DNA of 64,000 bases from assembly GCF_964355755.1 (NCBI RefSeq), contig NC_092677.1, forward strand, positions 5,151,001 to 5,215,000. Direction: 5' to 3'. This DNA is from Antedon mediterranea (taxonomy: Eukaryota > Echinodermata > Crinoidea > Comatulida > Antedonidae). Each line of letters starts with the position of its first letter. Position 1 is the first letter of the stretch. Below, piece after piece: positions 1-14,100 of this stretch. The notes under the pieces were generated by a model, which was given only the letters and a program-made list of their open reading frames with translations, was not told the origin of the DNA and ran no database searches. The translations under genes and the position numbers were made by a program.

Positions 1-307
1 TGTTTATGATGGGATGTATTATTTTTGGTTCATTGTGTAATACAATGATGTAACAGATACTGTAATCAACTAATTACATGCCCTAAAATTGATGAAAGAG
101 CACAAACATTTTGTGGTAGCAATCTTTTACCGTCAATAAATGTGGTCAAAGGTCACTCAACAAAGAGTTCAGTAAAGTACTTTTAGAATTCTTATGTAAT
201 CAATCAGGCCGTCAAACAGCAAAATTGGTATTCTTCATTGAATGTATACTCTCTAGTTGAGTTGTTATTTAATAATTGTGAATTTACCAAAAGGCACAAA
301 AAAAGTT
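1..307. repeat. Direct repeat copy A (~307 bp)
   Basis: This block recurs in the same orientation at 2941-3246 with about ten substitutions or small indels. Both copies end in the same A-run after GGCACAAAA and then diverge. No coding potential is seen between the copies. The pair could be LTR-like ends of an old element or a segmental duplication. The window starts exactly at the repeat, so the left boundary is unknown. Confidence 0.8.
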
Positions 308-2940
308 GGCTATTCAGTCTCCCACTATTTAGATTACAATAGGAGCATAACAATGTTTAATTACATTACAGTGTATTGACCGAATATGTTTAATATAGTG
401 GCTATTCATTTTTAATTGGTAAGGAAATAATATAAAGTAAATTTCATACTTGAAAATTACTTAAATTGTTGCATCTACACCAAACTTGTTATGGGTCTGT
501 TTTACCGTACAAAGAAAATGACTTATTAAACTGAACTTAAATTTGGATCTCAATGGTACAAACTTTTAAGTTTCTTTAGGCAATTCTATTTTATCGATTC
601 TTTTATCTCCATCATCAAAATATATACAGTATCTATTTTGATGAATACATTTAGTCTTACTTTTCCTGTTCTATTTGTTGAGGTTTTGAACGAATGAATC
701 AACTAAAATAACTGGAATCAATGGGTTAATTAAATTATTTTTACATTTTTAGAACATTAACTTGCTTTGAAAAATAACTTACCTTTTGGTTGGGTACATT
801 TAATGCTAGATTTTCTTCTTCATTTTTTGTAGGACACTTTCTTGAAAGGAAAAGTTGACCACCCCTGTGATAATATACGTAAGAAGAAAAATAATTATTG
901 ATAATAAGAATTCTGTAATTGGTTCCCAACATATTTGCAATTATTTGATGTTTTATTATGTCAACACTGCATTTTCCCTCTTTATCTCTCTGGTTATTTT
1001 AATAAATACTGTATTATATTTATTTTATTTCCAATTTGTTGTTCCACTCAACTTTTGAGTATTCACATGGTGAAATAACACGCCTATTTCATTGTCTTCT
1101 TTACCCTGTGTAGTTACTACTTTCTGATATCATACACAAGGGTGCTTACAACCTATATTTCATTTATTTCTTTTTTCACAATATTTCTTTCATAAGTCGC
1201 TATTGATAGTGGTTTTAGCTTACCTTTGGCCATATCATTGTTAGGTGAGTTTTTCTTATCATTTACTATCTGGTTACTAGTTCCTATACAATATTTGTAC
1301 AGTAATAAAGTACTTGAGTACAGTCACGCTATTCACCATCAACTACGGTCAACAACCATCAACAATCATTAACAATTATCAACTATTCTCTAAAATAATC
1401 ATTACTATCATTTGTCAACTGCTATCCTGCCAACATTTCCACAACTAATTTAGATTTTAGATTGAGTATGTACAAACACGATAACACTACCTTTAAAATG
1501 TCAGGGAGCTAAGTTAATTGATCAGATATTTTCCCTCTTTGCCTAAATATCTATTGTCGGCATGCTTTAGGCCTACTATAATCTTAGAAAAAAAATTCAA
1601 ACAAACTAATTTGTATGAAAAAGAAAAACAGGCAAAGTAAGCCCAGTATACTCTGCTTTGTTTTCATCGAGATTATAATTCGTTCGATAGACGGAGCAAA
1701 GTTTATGACGTCATTTTTAAACTTGTCAACAACAACAAAAGTGGTCGATCAGTACGAATCAAATACATGCGGTAGGCCTAAGTTTTCAATTTTAGTTGCA
1801 AAATTTAAAAACATCATATTTTTTGTGAATTATATAGTATGTGTAGACTGAATTCACTTCGATTCTTCTAGATTCATTAACAAAATATATATATACATTC
1901 TCGTATGCTTCTTGTAAGGCTTTATTTAGTTGTTTTTAGTTCATCCTTTGAACTTTGCTAACCTAAAACCTAACATGGCTAATGCAGAAACCTATCAAAC
2001 ATGCCCACCAAGTCCTTGTGTACCGGGTCTGTGAGCTATATCTCAAAATAATTGTCAAACTCTGTTAATTACCATCCCCTTCGTTTACCGTTCTGCTAAA
2101 GATTCCCTATTATAACTAATAACCTACAACCAGAAATATTAAATTAAGGTGGCTATTTGCACTGTGGTCAGTACTACTATTCTAGGTACTATAGCAGGTA
2201 GCAGGGCGATACCTTTCTTTCTATTTCCACAATATTTCTTTCATAAGTCGCTATTGATAGTGTTTTTATGATTTAAATAATAACTTGAATATGTCGGCTG
2301 TATTATCTCTGATGTTAAAATAAACAATCTCAGTTATGCTGAATATGATACTTTCCCCATCCTTATCTGGGTTGCAGGGGCTTGTTGATATGCTGTGAGG
2401 AATATGCGTCTAATCATGATATCATATACAATTCAAAAAAATCTGTATGCATGTTATTTTGTCCAAAACGACGCAATGGTGATCAAGTACCTTGGTCACA
2501 CACATACCTTTAAAATGTCATAATTGTCAAAATTCATTATCTTTACATACATTCACATACACAAGTAACATAATCAAAGTTTTTGGCCTATATATTTTCT
2601 CTTTCTTTTAAAAAACAGTTTTCTAGCATTAGACTATATTTATTTTGAAACCGCTTTCTAGCATTTCTTTTCCCAAGTTTTTATTTATTTCATTTTTTTT
2701 TTCAGTTGAGTTTTAGCATTTTCAATCTTCAGTTGGATATTGTGATTGTAAATTTGGATTTATTTATACAGCAAAATGTTATATATTGTTAATGTTTTAT
2801 ATTGTAGAATTTTACTGACTAAATATGGAAACAAAAGTTTATGTTATGATAAAAATTAATATTGACAAATTCAAAAGATATATTTGTTATAATTGTGTAT
2901 TCTGAATCTAAATTAGTTGTTGATAAACAGTGTGACTGTC
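308..2940. other. Non-coding stretch between direct repeats
   Basis: I see no gene here. The stretch is AT-rich, with short tandem CAACAACCATCAACAAT-like wording near 1325-1400. A ~40-bp segment (ATATTTCTTTCATAAGTCGC and flanks) occurs at about 1180-1217 and again at about 2230-2265. Open frames are short, lack domain signatures and look random. Confidence 0.6.
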
Positions 2941-3246
2941 TGTTTATGATGGGATGTATTATTTTTGGTTCATTGTGTAATACAATGATGTAATGATACT
3001 GTAATCAACTAATTACATGCCCTAACATTGATGAAAGAGCACAAACATATTTTGTGGTAGCAATCTTTTACTGTCAATAAATGTGGTCAAAGGTCACTCA
3101 ACAAAGAGTTCAGTGAAGTACTTTTAGAATTCTTATGTAATCAATCAGGTCGTCAAACAGCAAAATTGGTATTCTTCATTCAATTTATACTCTCTAGTTG
3201 AGTTGTCATTTAATAATTGTGAATTTACCAAAAGGCACAAAAAAAG
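2941..3246. repeat. Direct repeat copy B
   Basis: This is the second copy of the 1-307 block, about 97 percent identical by eye, in the same orientation and 2.94 kb away. Sequence beyond the repeat differs from that following copy A. Confidence 0.8.
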
Positions 3247-4980
3247 TTAGCTTGATTTTGTGAGTTCCTATATTGAGAAATTTCTATTCAAATTTTGTCA
3301 CATATACACACTTGTAAAAGTAATTATTAATTGATGTAAAACAATTTGAAATAGTATCAATATGGGGGATTATGGGGATTGTTCTTACTTAAGAGGTAAT
3401 TTTTTATTTAAAAAGTGAAAAGTTTATTCCGTAAAGTAATAGTAGTATTAGTCTATAGGGAATATAGGCGCACACTGACAATGAAATATAAAATGGTTCA
3501 GGACCCCAACAAACTACACATAATACCACTAGCCACTAGTAGCATATTTAGAATCAATTTCTTTTTCATTTAGAAACATTTATTAAACAACCAAACAGTT
3601 ATTATCAACAGTAGAATAGGCACTGTGTTCATTCATGCATGGAATTCCCCCAAAATGTAGTGCCACAGGGGATTTTATTTTCCGTTCCGGAGTTCCTCCA
3701 TCGGTTTGTTTCGGACACGATCGAATCTTCGGTAAAGCTGCTCATCAATGCGTGACAATGTATCCACAATCACAATTTATATTTTTTTTATTCCTACACA
3801 CATCCATAGTCAATTGACCTGTGACGTCACAGCAATTTACGGCGATGGCTTTACGGCGAGCGTGTGCGGCAATATCTTTAATCTCGCGATTGTTCTGAAA
3901 TCATATGTACATCCCTAATACGTTGTAAAAATATGGTCCTCATCAAGTTGTCCTTTAAAAAGTAGGGTAAAAACAAACACGTTTTTTTCATGTGCGACAA
4001 ATTTTTTAAAACAAAAAACTCCTCAATCTAAGGTTTAGATACTAATATTTATGAATCAAGTAAAAACGAATTGGGGAAATTCTTTTGCGCTCCGTGCCAG
4101 AGCCACAAAGTTCTAAGAAATTCAAAGATCTTATTTATCCATGGCAAGATCAATAAGATGTACCTATTGTTCTCTATCTAGAGCTTTAAGCCAACCTTTT
4201 GCAACGAGAAACAAACTTTAAAGGTAAACTGAAAGGTCCTGAATATTTTTGAATTACATTTTATTATAAACACAAACTAAAAATAAATTGCTGGTCAAAT
4301 TTAAAAAACTAACCCATATAAGAAATTAAGCGATTACTATCTGAGCTCAACATTATAACTTGCTTAGCTTCATCAAGCCTGTTATGTTTTCCAGTAGGTT
4401 AATTTTTTGAGTAAATTGAACATTTTCGCATATACGCATGTGCAGTTTCATTTTTATAAACAAAGTTTTCCATTATTGCATGTGCTGAGTATATGTGGAA
4501 ATGTTCGATTTGCGTGAACAAATTCACCTAGTTGAAAACAGGCTTTATTTATTTATTAAACTTTGTAGCTCTAAGTAGCTCTAACAGCTGTACAGCTGAC
4601 TTGAAGAGGCCCTCTAACCTTTCCCATATATTAAATTGTTATTTCAATTCAATTCAAAATTAACATTTATTTCCAAAATGGTGGCGTCAACAATAAAGCA
4701 AAAGCTTGTGTCAGGGACGCCAAAACAAAACAAAACAAAAGCAAACAAAACATATATATACAACACAGAAATGAAAATAACAATAAGACATTTTGTATGT
4801 TTTCAAATTATGCTACAATTCTCATCGAAACAGTTTTATTGCGCTTTATGGTTATATCTGTTGTGGTATCAAGTTCGAGAGAAGTACAAATTTCTTGCAA
4901 CATTGGCAAAGAGAGTCTGGAGAGTTGTTCTTGACCTTTTAATTCACAAATTACTTTCAAATGTTACCCTTCCAGCTGTA
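3247..4980. other. Intergenic, no gene recognised
   Basis: This is AT-rich intergenic DNA. A small GC- and CpG-richer island near 3630-3900 contains a palindromic TGACGTCA (CRE-like) site at about 3822-3829. A CAAAACAAAACAAAA microsatellite lies near 4722-4745. No convincing exon was found on either strand. Confidence 0.5.
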
Positions 4981-5302
4981 TATTTCCTGCCTTCCTTCAA
5001 CTTTCACTTCACATACAGTATGTACTCTCCTGCATCTTCAGATCTAATGTTTCAGATCTTAAGATACACCTTATCCTTAATAATATATGCACATTGATAG
5101 GGATTGACTGAGAATGATTTTAAACTTTCATGTGAGGTTACCGATGTCAGGAACCTATTTGCTTCTCCTCCAGTATGCATATACCACTTGATATCATATA
5201 TTATAGCTGAATCATCAAAATATGTTATATTTAAAAGCAATTCAACAAATTGTCGTCCCACATTAGTAGTAACATCAGCAAGCTCCATTTTGAGAGCAGC
5301 TA
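4970..5302 (-). pseudogene. Decayed Ig-domain exon
   Basis: Read on the minus strand after an acceptor-like TTTTTATAG, one frame gives an Ig-like domain: a core tryptophan in IKWYMH and a diagnostic F-strand SEDAGEY motif. Both usual disulfide cysteines look replaced (VELLLNIT early, EYILYVK late). Two in-frame TGA codons interrupt the frame, one just before and one just after the SEDAGEY strand. The upstream partner half is at 5816-5918. It is best read as a dead exon of an Ig-superfamily gene; the parent gene is not identifiable. Confidence 0.6.
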
Positions 5303-5815
5303 TAAAAACAAGAACGGAAGACAAAATTTGTTTTATTACTTTCCTTTGGCATTGCTTACATGAGAATAATTTATCAGGCCTACAACAGCGTGTGTAGAGA
5401 AGTAAACAAGGTGTTTCTGCTATGTAATAAGGAAGGAGAGTGTCAGGCTGTCCAATGCCTAAGTAGTATTATATTATCCAGACTTCTGTAGAGTTTCTGA
5501 GAGAGATATGGTGGAATCTATAGGCCATTGCTCAGTTATGATGGTTTGGATGACTGCTTAATACAGTAGGCTCCTGGCACTCATATCTATTTCTCCTTTG
5601 TAGCTTTATAAAAATATTATCTGTAATTCATAATCCCAAGTCCTGTTTGGGCTTAACTCTACAGCAATTGGATTCCCTAACTATTGTAAATGTTATGTGT
5701 ATCTAAAACATGGAAAATGATTGAAATTCTTCCAAGCACAAAACCTTGCTGTCAAATTTTGCAATCTTTCATATGAAGGATTCACAAAGGAATTGAATAT
5801 AAAGTACAAAATTAC

Positions 5816-5918
5816 CTTTCCTAACTGTTAGCTGTGTAGTATCTTCCAGCTTCTTTTCCCAAACAACTGGCTTCACTTCACATTGATACTTGCCAACATC
5901 ACCAAGTACAACATTCTT
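5816..5918 (-). CDS. Ig-domain half exon (partial gene)
   Basis: Minus-strand translation reads as the C-terminal half of an Ig domain, with the motif GDVGKYQCEVKP followed by a G-strand ending QLTVRK at a GGTAAT donor (5811-5815). A plausible pyrimidine-rich acceptor precedes it, so the exon may be only about 100 bp. Sequence further upstream (minus sense) stops quickly in frame. It probably belonged to the same gene as the degenerate exon at 4970-5302. Whether the gene is alive is unknown. Confidence 0.5.
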
Positions 5919-6689
5919 TATCTTCAAAGATAACATAAAGAAAGTTGATTTATTTTAAAATGTTAAATGCATGTGCGCATGTAACTTTTTTTGAAACACA
6001 CATGTTTACTCCACAGAAAGTTTACCCTTTATATGAATTCAGTTTTCACCAAGTGTCAATAAAATATGACTTTTGGTCAATTTAGTTTACTATCAGGTGC
6101 CTAAAACCTTGAAATAATTTCCTATTTGGATCATAATATTACAGAAGAGAAATGTTTCTTTATTTGTTGATCCAGACTGTAAAAAAGACCAACAGTCTAC
6201 TTGAGAAAGCAAACTGAATGTTTGCCAAACGTTGTTGTAAGTACCATTTTAAGTACTTTGGATCTATTGTACAGTAACAACAAATAAGAAAAATAAAAGA
6301 AAAATTTCTCTTCTTATCAGCTGCCTATCTATAGATAGCTACATCATGTTTATTAGTAAACTTTTTCATGTTTGTTACTAAGGTCCTGTGTCTTTCTGCA
6401 AAAAAATAACCAGTTATTAACCATGTGAATAAATTTAACTCTAATTTCTTGGCAGTAGAAACAGAACAAATGTGTAATACCTGGTTAAATGGCAGCCTGA
6501 AAATAACGGTTAAAAACACTCAATTAATTTGTTGTTAGAACGCCATTGAACCGGTTAAACCCAAATGGAAAGTTCATGTCAAAAAAACATTTAAATGAAA
6601 TATAAACATTTAATACATATAATTTTACAATGTATTTTAATATTACATAGCCTATGTAAATACGTGAACGTGATTGGTTGAAACTGCAT

Positions 6690-6955
6690 CACATGACAAC
6701 CACTGCGAGGATCGTAAATCGTATATATCCTCGAGAACGATGATATTGACTGAGTAATTTTCGCGTAATTATCGTGTCCCTGTCATTAATCATATAAATT
6801 CTCGAGTTCGATGATATTGACTGTGTAATTTTCGTGTGGCAACACTCACGTTAAACAAAAGTCATCTACTGGATCTTGAACCTGCGATGGAATGCGGTGG
6901 AATTGTCACCTCCATCAAGAGACAACGCTTCACGCACTGCGCCACGGAACTTGCT
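6690..6955 (-). mobile_element. tRNA-derived SINE with internal tandem repeat
   Basis: On the minus strand a tRNA-like head runs from about 6950 to 6862. It has an A-box-like TGGCGCAGTGCG (6933-6944) and a B-box-like GGTTCAAGATCC (6871-6882) at tRNA-like spacing. The body downstream contains two ~37-bp near-identical blocks, at about 6730-6767 and 6800-6837, each carrying CTCGAG and GATGATATTGACTG. This is the structure expected of a SINE rather than a functional tRNA; no cloverleaf was verified. Confidence 0.6.
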
Positions 6956-7401
6956 TGAAGAAAATCAACTAAAATATTTAAACTATGCATACATAGCGCC
7001 CTCATTTGTTATTAGTCCTCCCTAGATGTGATGAAAGATCATTTGTGATTGGTTAATACTCACAGTAGTAACCGGTACGCGCGCGACGCACGATACTCGC
7101 AACTGAACATCCGGTGATTCGGCTCGAAGGAAGAAGACGAATTGTTATTTATTCGGCCTATGATAATATTATTATTATTAATGTAGGCTTATTGATGGAA
7201 ATTCTTCTGTTATTATTTAAACGACCTAGGCTAGTGAATATTTTATTGCCAAGGAATCATTAATTAGTAATTATCTGTATATTATTCTTCACAAGGTAAG
7301 GTGTCTAGGCAGCTTGTTTACATACAATACAACAAGGAGGCTTAGATAGCCTAGCCTAGCTTCACCCGACCCAGCAGACTTGTTCTTGGCTATGTAATAT
7401 A

Positions 7402-7588
7402 ACAGATATCGCCTTTTATATCGGTAAAATATAAGATTTAACATCCCCTCGGGATGATATTATGTTCTCGGGGAATTATATATATCCCTCAGCTGCCGCT
7501 TCGGGATATATATATTCCCTCGAACATAATATCATTCCCTCGGGGATGTCAAATCTTATATTTCACCTCTAAGCAGGCAATATCTGTA
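7402..7588. mobile_element. Fold-back MITE
   Basis: An almost continuous inverted repeat. Left-arm elements ACAGATATCGCCT and AAATATAAGATTT..ACATCCCC are mirrored by GGGATGTCAAATCTTATATTT and AGGCAATATCTGT on the right. The centre is CCCTCAGCTGCCGCTTCGGG. There is no coding capacity. It fits a miniature inverted-repeat transposable element able to form a long hairpin. Confidence 0.75.
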
Positions 7589-8102
7589 TAATGTTGATTA
7601 TTTATCTGATCACATGGCCTACAACATAATGATATGCTTATGAATAGAAATAATCTACAATAGGTAAATTGATAGAAAGTAAATTATTAAGTGTGATTTC
7701 ATTCCAAATATGGAAATGTGTACAAATTCACAATATTTTAGCATACTTATATTGTAGATAGATCATCAAATTCCTATATGTGTCCATTTTGTTACAAAAT
7801 TACTATTTATTTGTTACGATTTGAATAAAAGGCAGTTAGTGTAGAGTATAAGCTATAGAATATGCTATATGGTGAGTAGTTGTATATTAAAACAATACTT
7901 AACTAACTATAAATTGGTCAACTTCTTATTTCAGAAAACTAGATACAAAACTCATATTTAATAAACATACAACTTAAAAACCTAAAATTTATGACTGACC
8001 GACATATATCTATACATTGTATAGCCACCAACCCACTCTCATAATCAAAATGTTAGGTAGATATGGTACCTACCTCCGTTTTACGAGGCCAAGCTGCAAG
8101 CA

Positions 8103-11100
8103 TTACAATGGATTCGTAATCAACGCCTCGCAATCTTCTTTCACTTGCTCAAATGACGGCCGATCTTTGCGTTGCGTCATCCAACAATTTTGCATTATGT
8201 TATACGCGTCGTTTGATATGTTATACGCTTCAGAATGATCACGGCGTGGCTGCGACTGCTTTAGTCTACCGCCACCCTCAAGAAAATCAACAATGATTTT
8301 GATCGACACGTATTTTCCTTGATCATCGATATACCTGGATGGAAAATCAAACAAAAACCAAATTTAGGCTTAGTTTTTTACTCAAAAAAATTTAAAAGGA
8401 AACAAAATTATTTATTTACTTACGTTGGGGCATTTCCATATGTAAACATCTCCCACATCAACACACCAAAGCTCCAAACGTCACCCTCACGACTAAACTT
8501 CCGATGTCTGATGCATTCTGGTGCATACCTGAAAAAACAATAATACTCTTACATCACACCAAAGATTTCTCGAAAGAATTCAACGATTTACAAGAAGTGC
8601 TGCTTAAGTATTCAGCTAAAAGAAGGAAAATTCTATATTTTTATAAAAAGTACATTATTTACAATGAGGAAGGATTCATGCTCATGATGTACAATAATGG
8701 TTCACCAAAAAGCCTCCCATGTCAGGGGGATTACCACCTATCTGATAAGACAGTGATTAATTTAATATTGGTAATCCTTGGTCATTTGCCTAAAGACTTA
8801 TAAAAAATAAAAAGATAAATAAAAAATGTTTATATGTGCTCGTCAACGGTCAGCAAGGGAGCAATCTTGCATAAGACGTGGCATAATAAATACACACAAG
8901 TAGTGAAATGTATTATTAACAATGACACAAACTTACCATTTATAAGGCGTGTCTTCACTGCCTCTAACAACATAATAGTCACTATCTGACCCAAAACTCT
9001 TGGCTAGGCCAAAATCAGTGATTTTGACATGGTGTTCACTAGCCACTAGAATGTTGCTAGCAACTAGATCTCGATGCACAATACATGTGTCCTTGTGGTT
9101 GCCAAGGTAATGCATAGCCTAGAAAAATGAGTGATTATACAAATAATTATTTCATTTTGGCACATTGCCAAGGACTGTCAAAGGTTGATTTAACGTTTGT
9201 CCTTCGTCTATCATCCTCAAACGAAAGCTTGTTACATAGTGTATAAGTCCAGTATTAAACATTGGTTTGTTTAATTTGAATTTAATTGATAATTTGAAGT
9301 CCGGCCTTGATCTATCGATTCAAAAGTTACTTACTGCACAAATCTGAGTACAAAATAAATACAACACGTCATCAGACAGAATGGACTTTTTATCTTTTAG
9401 ATAATGTTTCAATGCACCAAGTGGAAAAAATTCTAAAACTAATCTGAGACATCTTCCTGCAAAATAAAGGAAAAAGATAATTAAATAAACAAATTGTCTA
9501 AATTACCTTTTTTCCTACAGCGAGCAACTTACCAAAACTGTCATGGACCTGCCAAATGGCAGATGACAAGGTAGACAAGGTAGGTATTTAAAATAACAAT
9601 AGATATCCAGATTCGAAAAGGGACAAAAAATGCATTAAAGTAAACAGTTTACCTTTTGAAACACCTAAAACTTTGACAATATTGTCGTGTTTTAAACAAG
9701 ACATCAACTGAATTTCACGCTTGAACGCATCGAAGTACTTGTCATAATTCTTCTCTTTCAACATTTTAACAGCCACAATTTTCTGAGGTTCAGTCGTGAA
9801 ACCAGAATCCACTTTCCAAATTGCTTTGTTAACTTTCCCATAAAAGCCCTTAAAAAATAGGAAATTAGATTAAACTATTTATTGCAATGACTGCCTCATA
9901 CATTTATACATTAAAAAAAAAATCATACATTATTACAGTACAAAAATGTAATTACTGCAGTAATAATTTTGACATTACGTGTCAATAACATAACATATAG
10001 TTTAAAGGTTTACAAGGCAATTAAATATTTAAAATACTTTTAAAGTCAGGTTTGCAGTATACAAGCATCACAACTGAACTATCAACTATACTTTATACTT
10101 TTTACAGAACGCTCCAAATCATAGAGGGTTGTTTCTTTTACAAGTTAATAGAGTTTTTTTACAAAAGCAGACTATAAATGAAGCATACCACTCCAAGTAA
10201 TTGTTTAATGTGGAGATTGCTGTCTGGTATGTAAGGCAAGTGAAACTCTTCATCTAAGGTAGGCATTGATTCCTCATCTATTTCATAGTCATCCTGCGAA
10301 AGCAAATACACAATACAATACAACTTTTGGAATAAAAAAAACAAACTTAAAAAGAGTAAATTTATCCTATAACATGGGTGTGAAAACATAGGCAAAATTT
10401 TCAACAGATTTGTGTATTTTACAAGAGCTATAAAAATACATATACAGTGAACACATCACTTAGGATACACCTATTTAGAGGACACTTTTGGGGTCCCAAA
10501 GGTGCCTTGTGAATAGAACAAGACCGTTAGGCACCAGTCATACAAATTAAGCACTGAATTTAACAAGCAAATATAGAATAATGTTCCTTATTCAAATATT
10601 CACAGGAAAAGTTGCGTTAAAGAGATTTGCATTCTGAGATGGCGGCAAAACTGGAAGGTCTGTTTAAAAAATAATGATACACAATATTAACTAGATTTAA
10701 TTCGTCACTATGACAAATTATAGGTTATATGCATTTGATTGAAATAAAGATAATTGATTTGTAAAAGATATATTGATTGATTGATTTTCTCAGAATCTTT
10801 AATTATTTATAATATATGCTAAGATCTTGCTAATGCAAATACAATAGCCGGTATCGCAATCCGATCAAAGATCCCTCTGCGTATAATGTCATAAACCATA
10901 TTTGTTACATAATAATAAAGACATAAGTTTCTTTTTATCTAGATTTCATTATAAATCATGTGTATAATCTATACACTAAGAAATAAAATTGAACAAACAA
11001 TACAAATAATAAAAAAAAAAATTTATTTCGTCTCGTTACCCAAGGTGAGGCTCGATCTCGGTACCTTGAATGCCATAATCACGAGCACAGACCACCGAGC

Positions 11101-14100
11101 CATACACAACTTACTAAAACATGTAGAAAGATTCCTCCGTGTATTTACTATTCAGTAGCCACTTTGGTGCAGATAGATTATTACATACCGCAATGAATTA
11201 TAATTTATTACTATGATGACATCTTTAAAAATTTAAAAAAATGATGCACTGTCAAACTATATACTTTTAACTTTAATATATGAACTTCTTAAGAAAGAAA
11301 GTTAATGTTAAGTTTGTTATTTCGGCCTAAGAAAATGTCAAAATTTGTTTGATTGTCGAAATAATTTTTTTTTAATTCAATATGCAATTAATGATGACTT
11401 AATCAACTTTTGTTCTCTTAATTTGATAATAAATCATACATATGATACATACACTTCAAGAAAATGAAATAAAAAATAGGTGTTCCCCAGCATTCTGACG
11501 ATATATATTAATTTTAAAATTTAGCATATTTTCACTATTTTGTTAACTTATACGTGCGTAGCCTGTCACTTTTGACGTGCTCGTATAACGCAATTTCGAG
11601 TTGAAAAGTGAATCAAATATGATGATATTATTAAAGAAAGGTTGTAAAACAGAAATCGGGAAAAAATAGTGCGCATTAACGTTTAACGCGCAGTGCGCGT
11701 GCAAAATTCTGCGCACTCGTGGCAATTTTTTAAACGCTTAAAATTGCCTGAAACGTACTCTAATTTCATCGAAAATAAATTTTGACAATTTTAAAACTTT
11801 TAAGCGCGCGTACGCATGCGTTATATGCGCTACGCACGTAATTATATTGCCATATGATGAAATATGACCTGAAATTTATGAGTACCAAATTTTGTTTAAA
11901 AGTGATTCGTGCTTGTGAAGATATGATTACAAACGTGATTTCATTAAATCGCGCATAGACCGCGTAATTTATGATTGCGCACCGTGAAAACATGACCACA
12001 TCGATTCCTGGCCATAAGGAATATACTCTGAAAAATTGACTTAGCTAGATGAAACTGATATCAAGATAATTCACGGACAAAATAGTGCTAAGGAAAGAAT
12101 AAATAAATAAATAAATAAAGATCCTGACAGAATCAAGAGGTTATATGCATATCATGCATATAACCTAATTATGCATTTAGTAACATTCTAGGTACCATTA
12201 TATAGTAATAGCAGAAGATTATGGGCCCGGTCAGGCTTAGTTATTTTAATTCGGTAAGTTGGTTCCTATCTACTAAATAATAATTGTGCCCATGAAACCA
12301 ATGACCCAATTAAATAGCTAAGTTTACGTTTACTTCCAAATGATTTGAAATTTCTAAATATGCATAATATTTAATTACAAGGTACAAACATCTTAATCTT
12401 AAAAATTATTATTATTATCCAATAAATATTATCTATACAAAAAAAAATATTTTCAGTGTTGTAGTTTTTGTACAATACACTAGGCCTAGAGAATTAACAC
12501 ATATTCCAAAACCAAATTATAATAAAGTATTGTATTTACCAACTTCTGTTAACCTTTTTTCCACATTGACAGCATTATTGTCACCACCAGGAAATGGTCT
12601 TTCATCTGGCATCTATAAACATAAAATAAATTATTAGAGTTGTTATTTCATTTAAAAAAAGGGACAAAAAAAAGCGCAGATTGCTGAAATTGTAAATATT
12701 TCAGTTCCCCAAGATGACATTTTGATACATTTAGAATTAAAATTGTATCTCTGCATAAATGTCAGCTTCTGGTAATGGTCTGTCACCTAGTATTAAAGTA
12801 CAACTTTACTCAGAACCATATTTTGACAACATATTTAAGGGATGTAATATGATTTCAGAACAATTGCGAGATTTACGATATCGCCACGTATATCATCATA
12901 CTTAAGTGGGCTTAGCGAAATCTCCCACATGAGTTTTCACTTTTGTTAACATACAATACAAGATATAGTTACCCATCATTTCATTTGCTATTTTGACCCG
13001 CATTAGGCTTAAATTTGCCAAAATGTTTAGTCTAATTAGCATAATTGTCACCTTCTGGTGAGCGCAATGAGCAATGACTTTTGAAATGGTGCTATATACA
13101 TCAACGATTGATAGTTTGATTGATATTGGTGTTGATGAAATGCGCTTTGGCCATTCATTGTGTGCTGATGATAAAACATAAAATAAGGAGCAATATCAAC
13201 CATGTTTCATGTCCAGTCTCGACAGCCAACACACTAACCGACCGTGCCTATAGAAAACTTGAAACAAATTAACTTAATCCATTTGTACCTTAAACCCACA
13301 AAAACAGTTTTACTACTTTCTTTCAAAAACCCCAGGCACATTTGAGTAAAACATTATTGAGATTGGATTTAAGAACACACCTCTATAAAATCTTTGACTT
13401 CAACCTCCATTGTAATAGACAAGTCCTGCATGGTTTGCAGTATATCTAAAATACTTGGCCTTTTCATTCTGTCTGTCTCCCAACAACTATGCATCATATC
13501 CTTTAACTTAGAGGGCATTTCATCATTTAGTGGGTAATTACCATCCACCTTCTCAGTTTTATGTGGTTCACGTAAGGTCCTCATTTCCCATATCACAACA
13601 CCATAAGAATATATGTCTGAACGCTTTGATACCATTATCCTTGACCCACGGCCTTTAAAAAATGCCTCAAAGTTTTCAGGAGCCATCCATGGAAGAGAAC
13701 CAGTATATGTAGTAGTAACTGTCTCATCAGTTATGCAGGAAATTCCAAAGTCACAAACTTTCAAATTATATTTATCAGTAATTAAAAAATTTAACGATTT
13801 GATATCACGATGAATTATATCAAGTTCATGAAGATACTGTATTGCAAGAGCGCCTTGCCGTGTCCAGGTGAAAAATGTTTCATTCTCAAGAAGTTGCTCC
13901 TGTTCTCGTTTCTGGCTTAAATAATGATGTAATGATCCATTAGCTGCATATTCCATTATCATACAATCCATATGATCTTTCTTACTAACCCCTAGAATCT
14001 CTGTTATGAATTTTCTACCAATATGTTTTTGTTCTTCGTCAGCTTTAATTTTTCTTAATACAACAATTTCAATTTCTCGAAAATGGTTGAGACGTTTAAT

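Noticed and set aside
4636-5397. Plus-strand open frames of 153 and 97 codons
   Set aside because: Shadows of the minus-strand Ig pseudoexon and of AT-rich flank; no domain signal.
10958-11158. Plus-strand 66-codon open frame
   Set aside because: It overlaps the antisense of the tRNA-like SINE and has no gene features.
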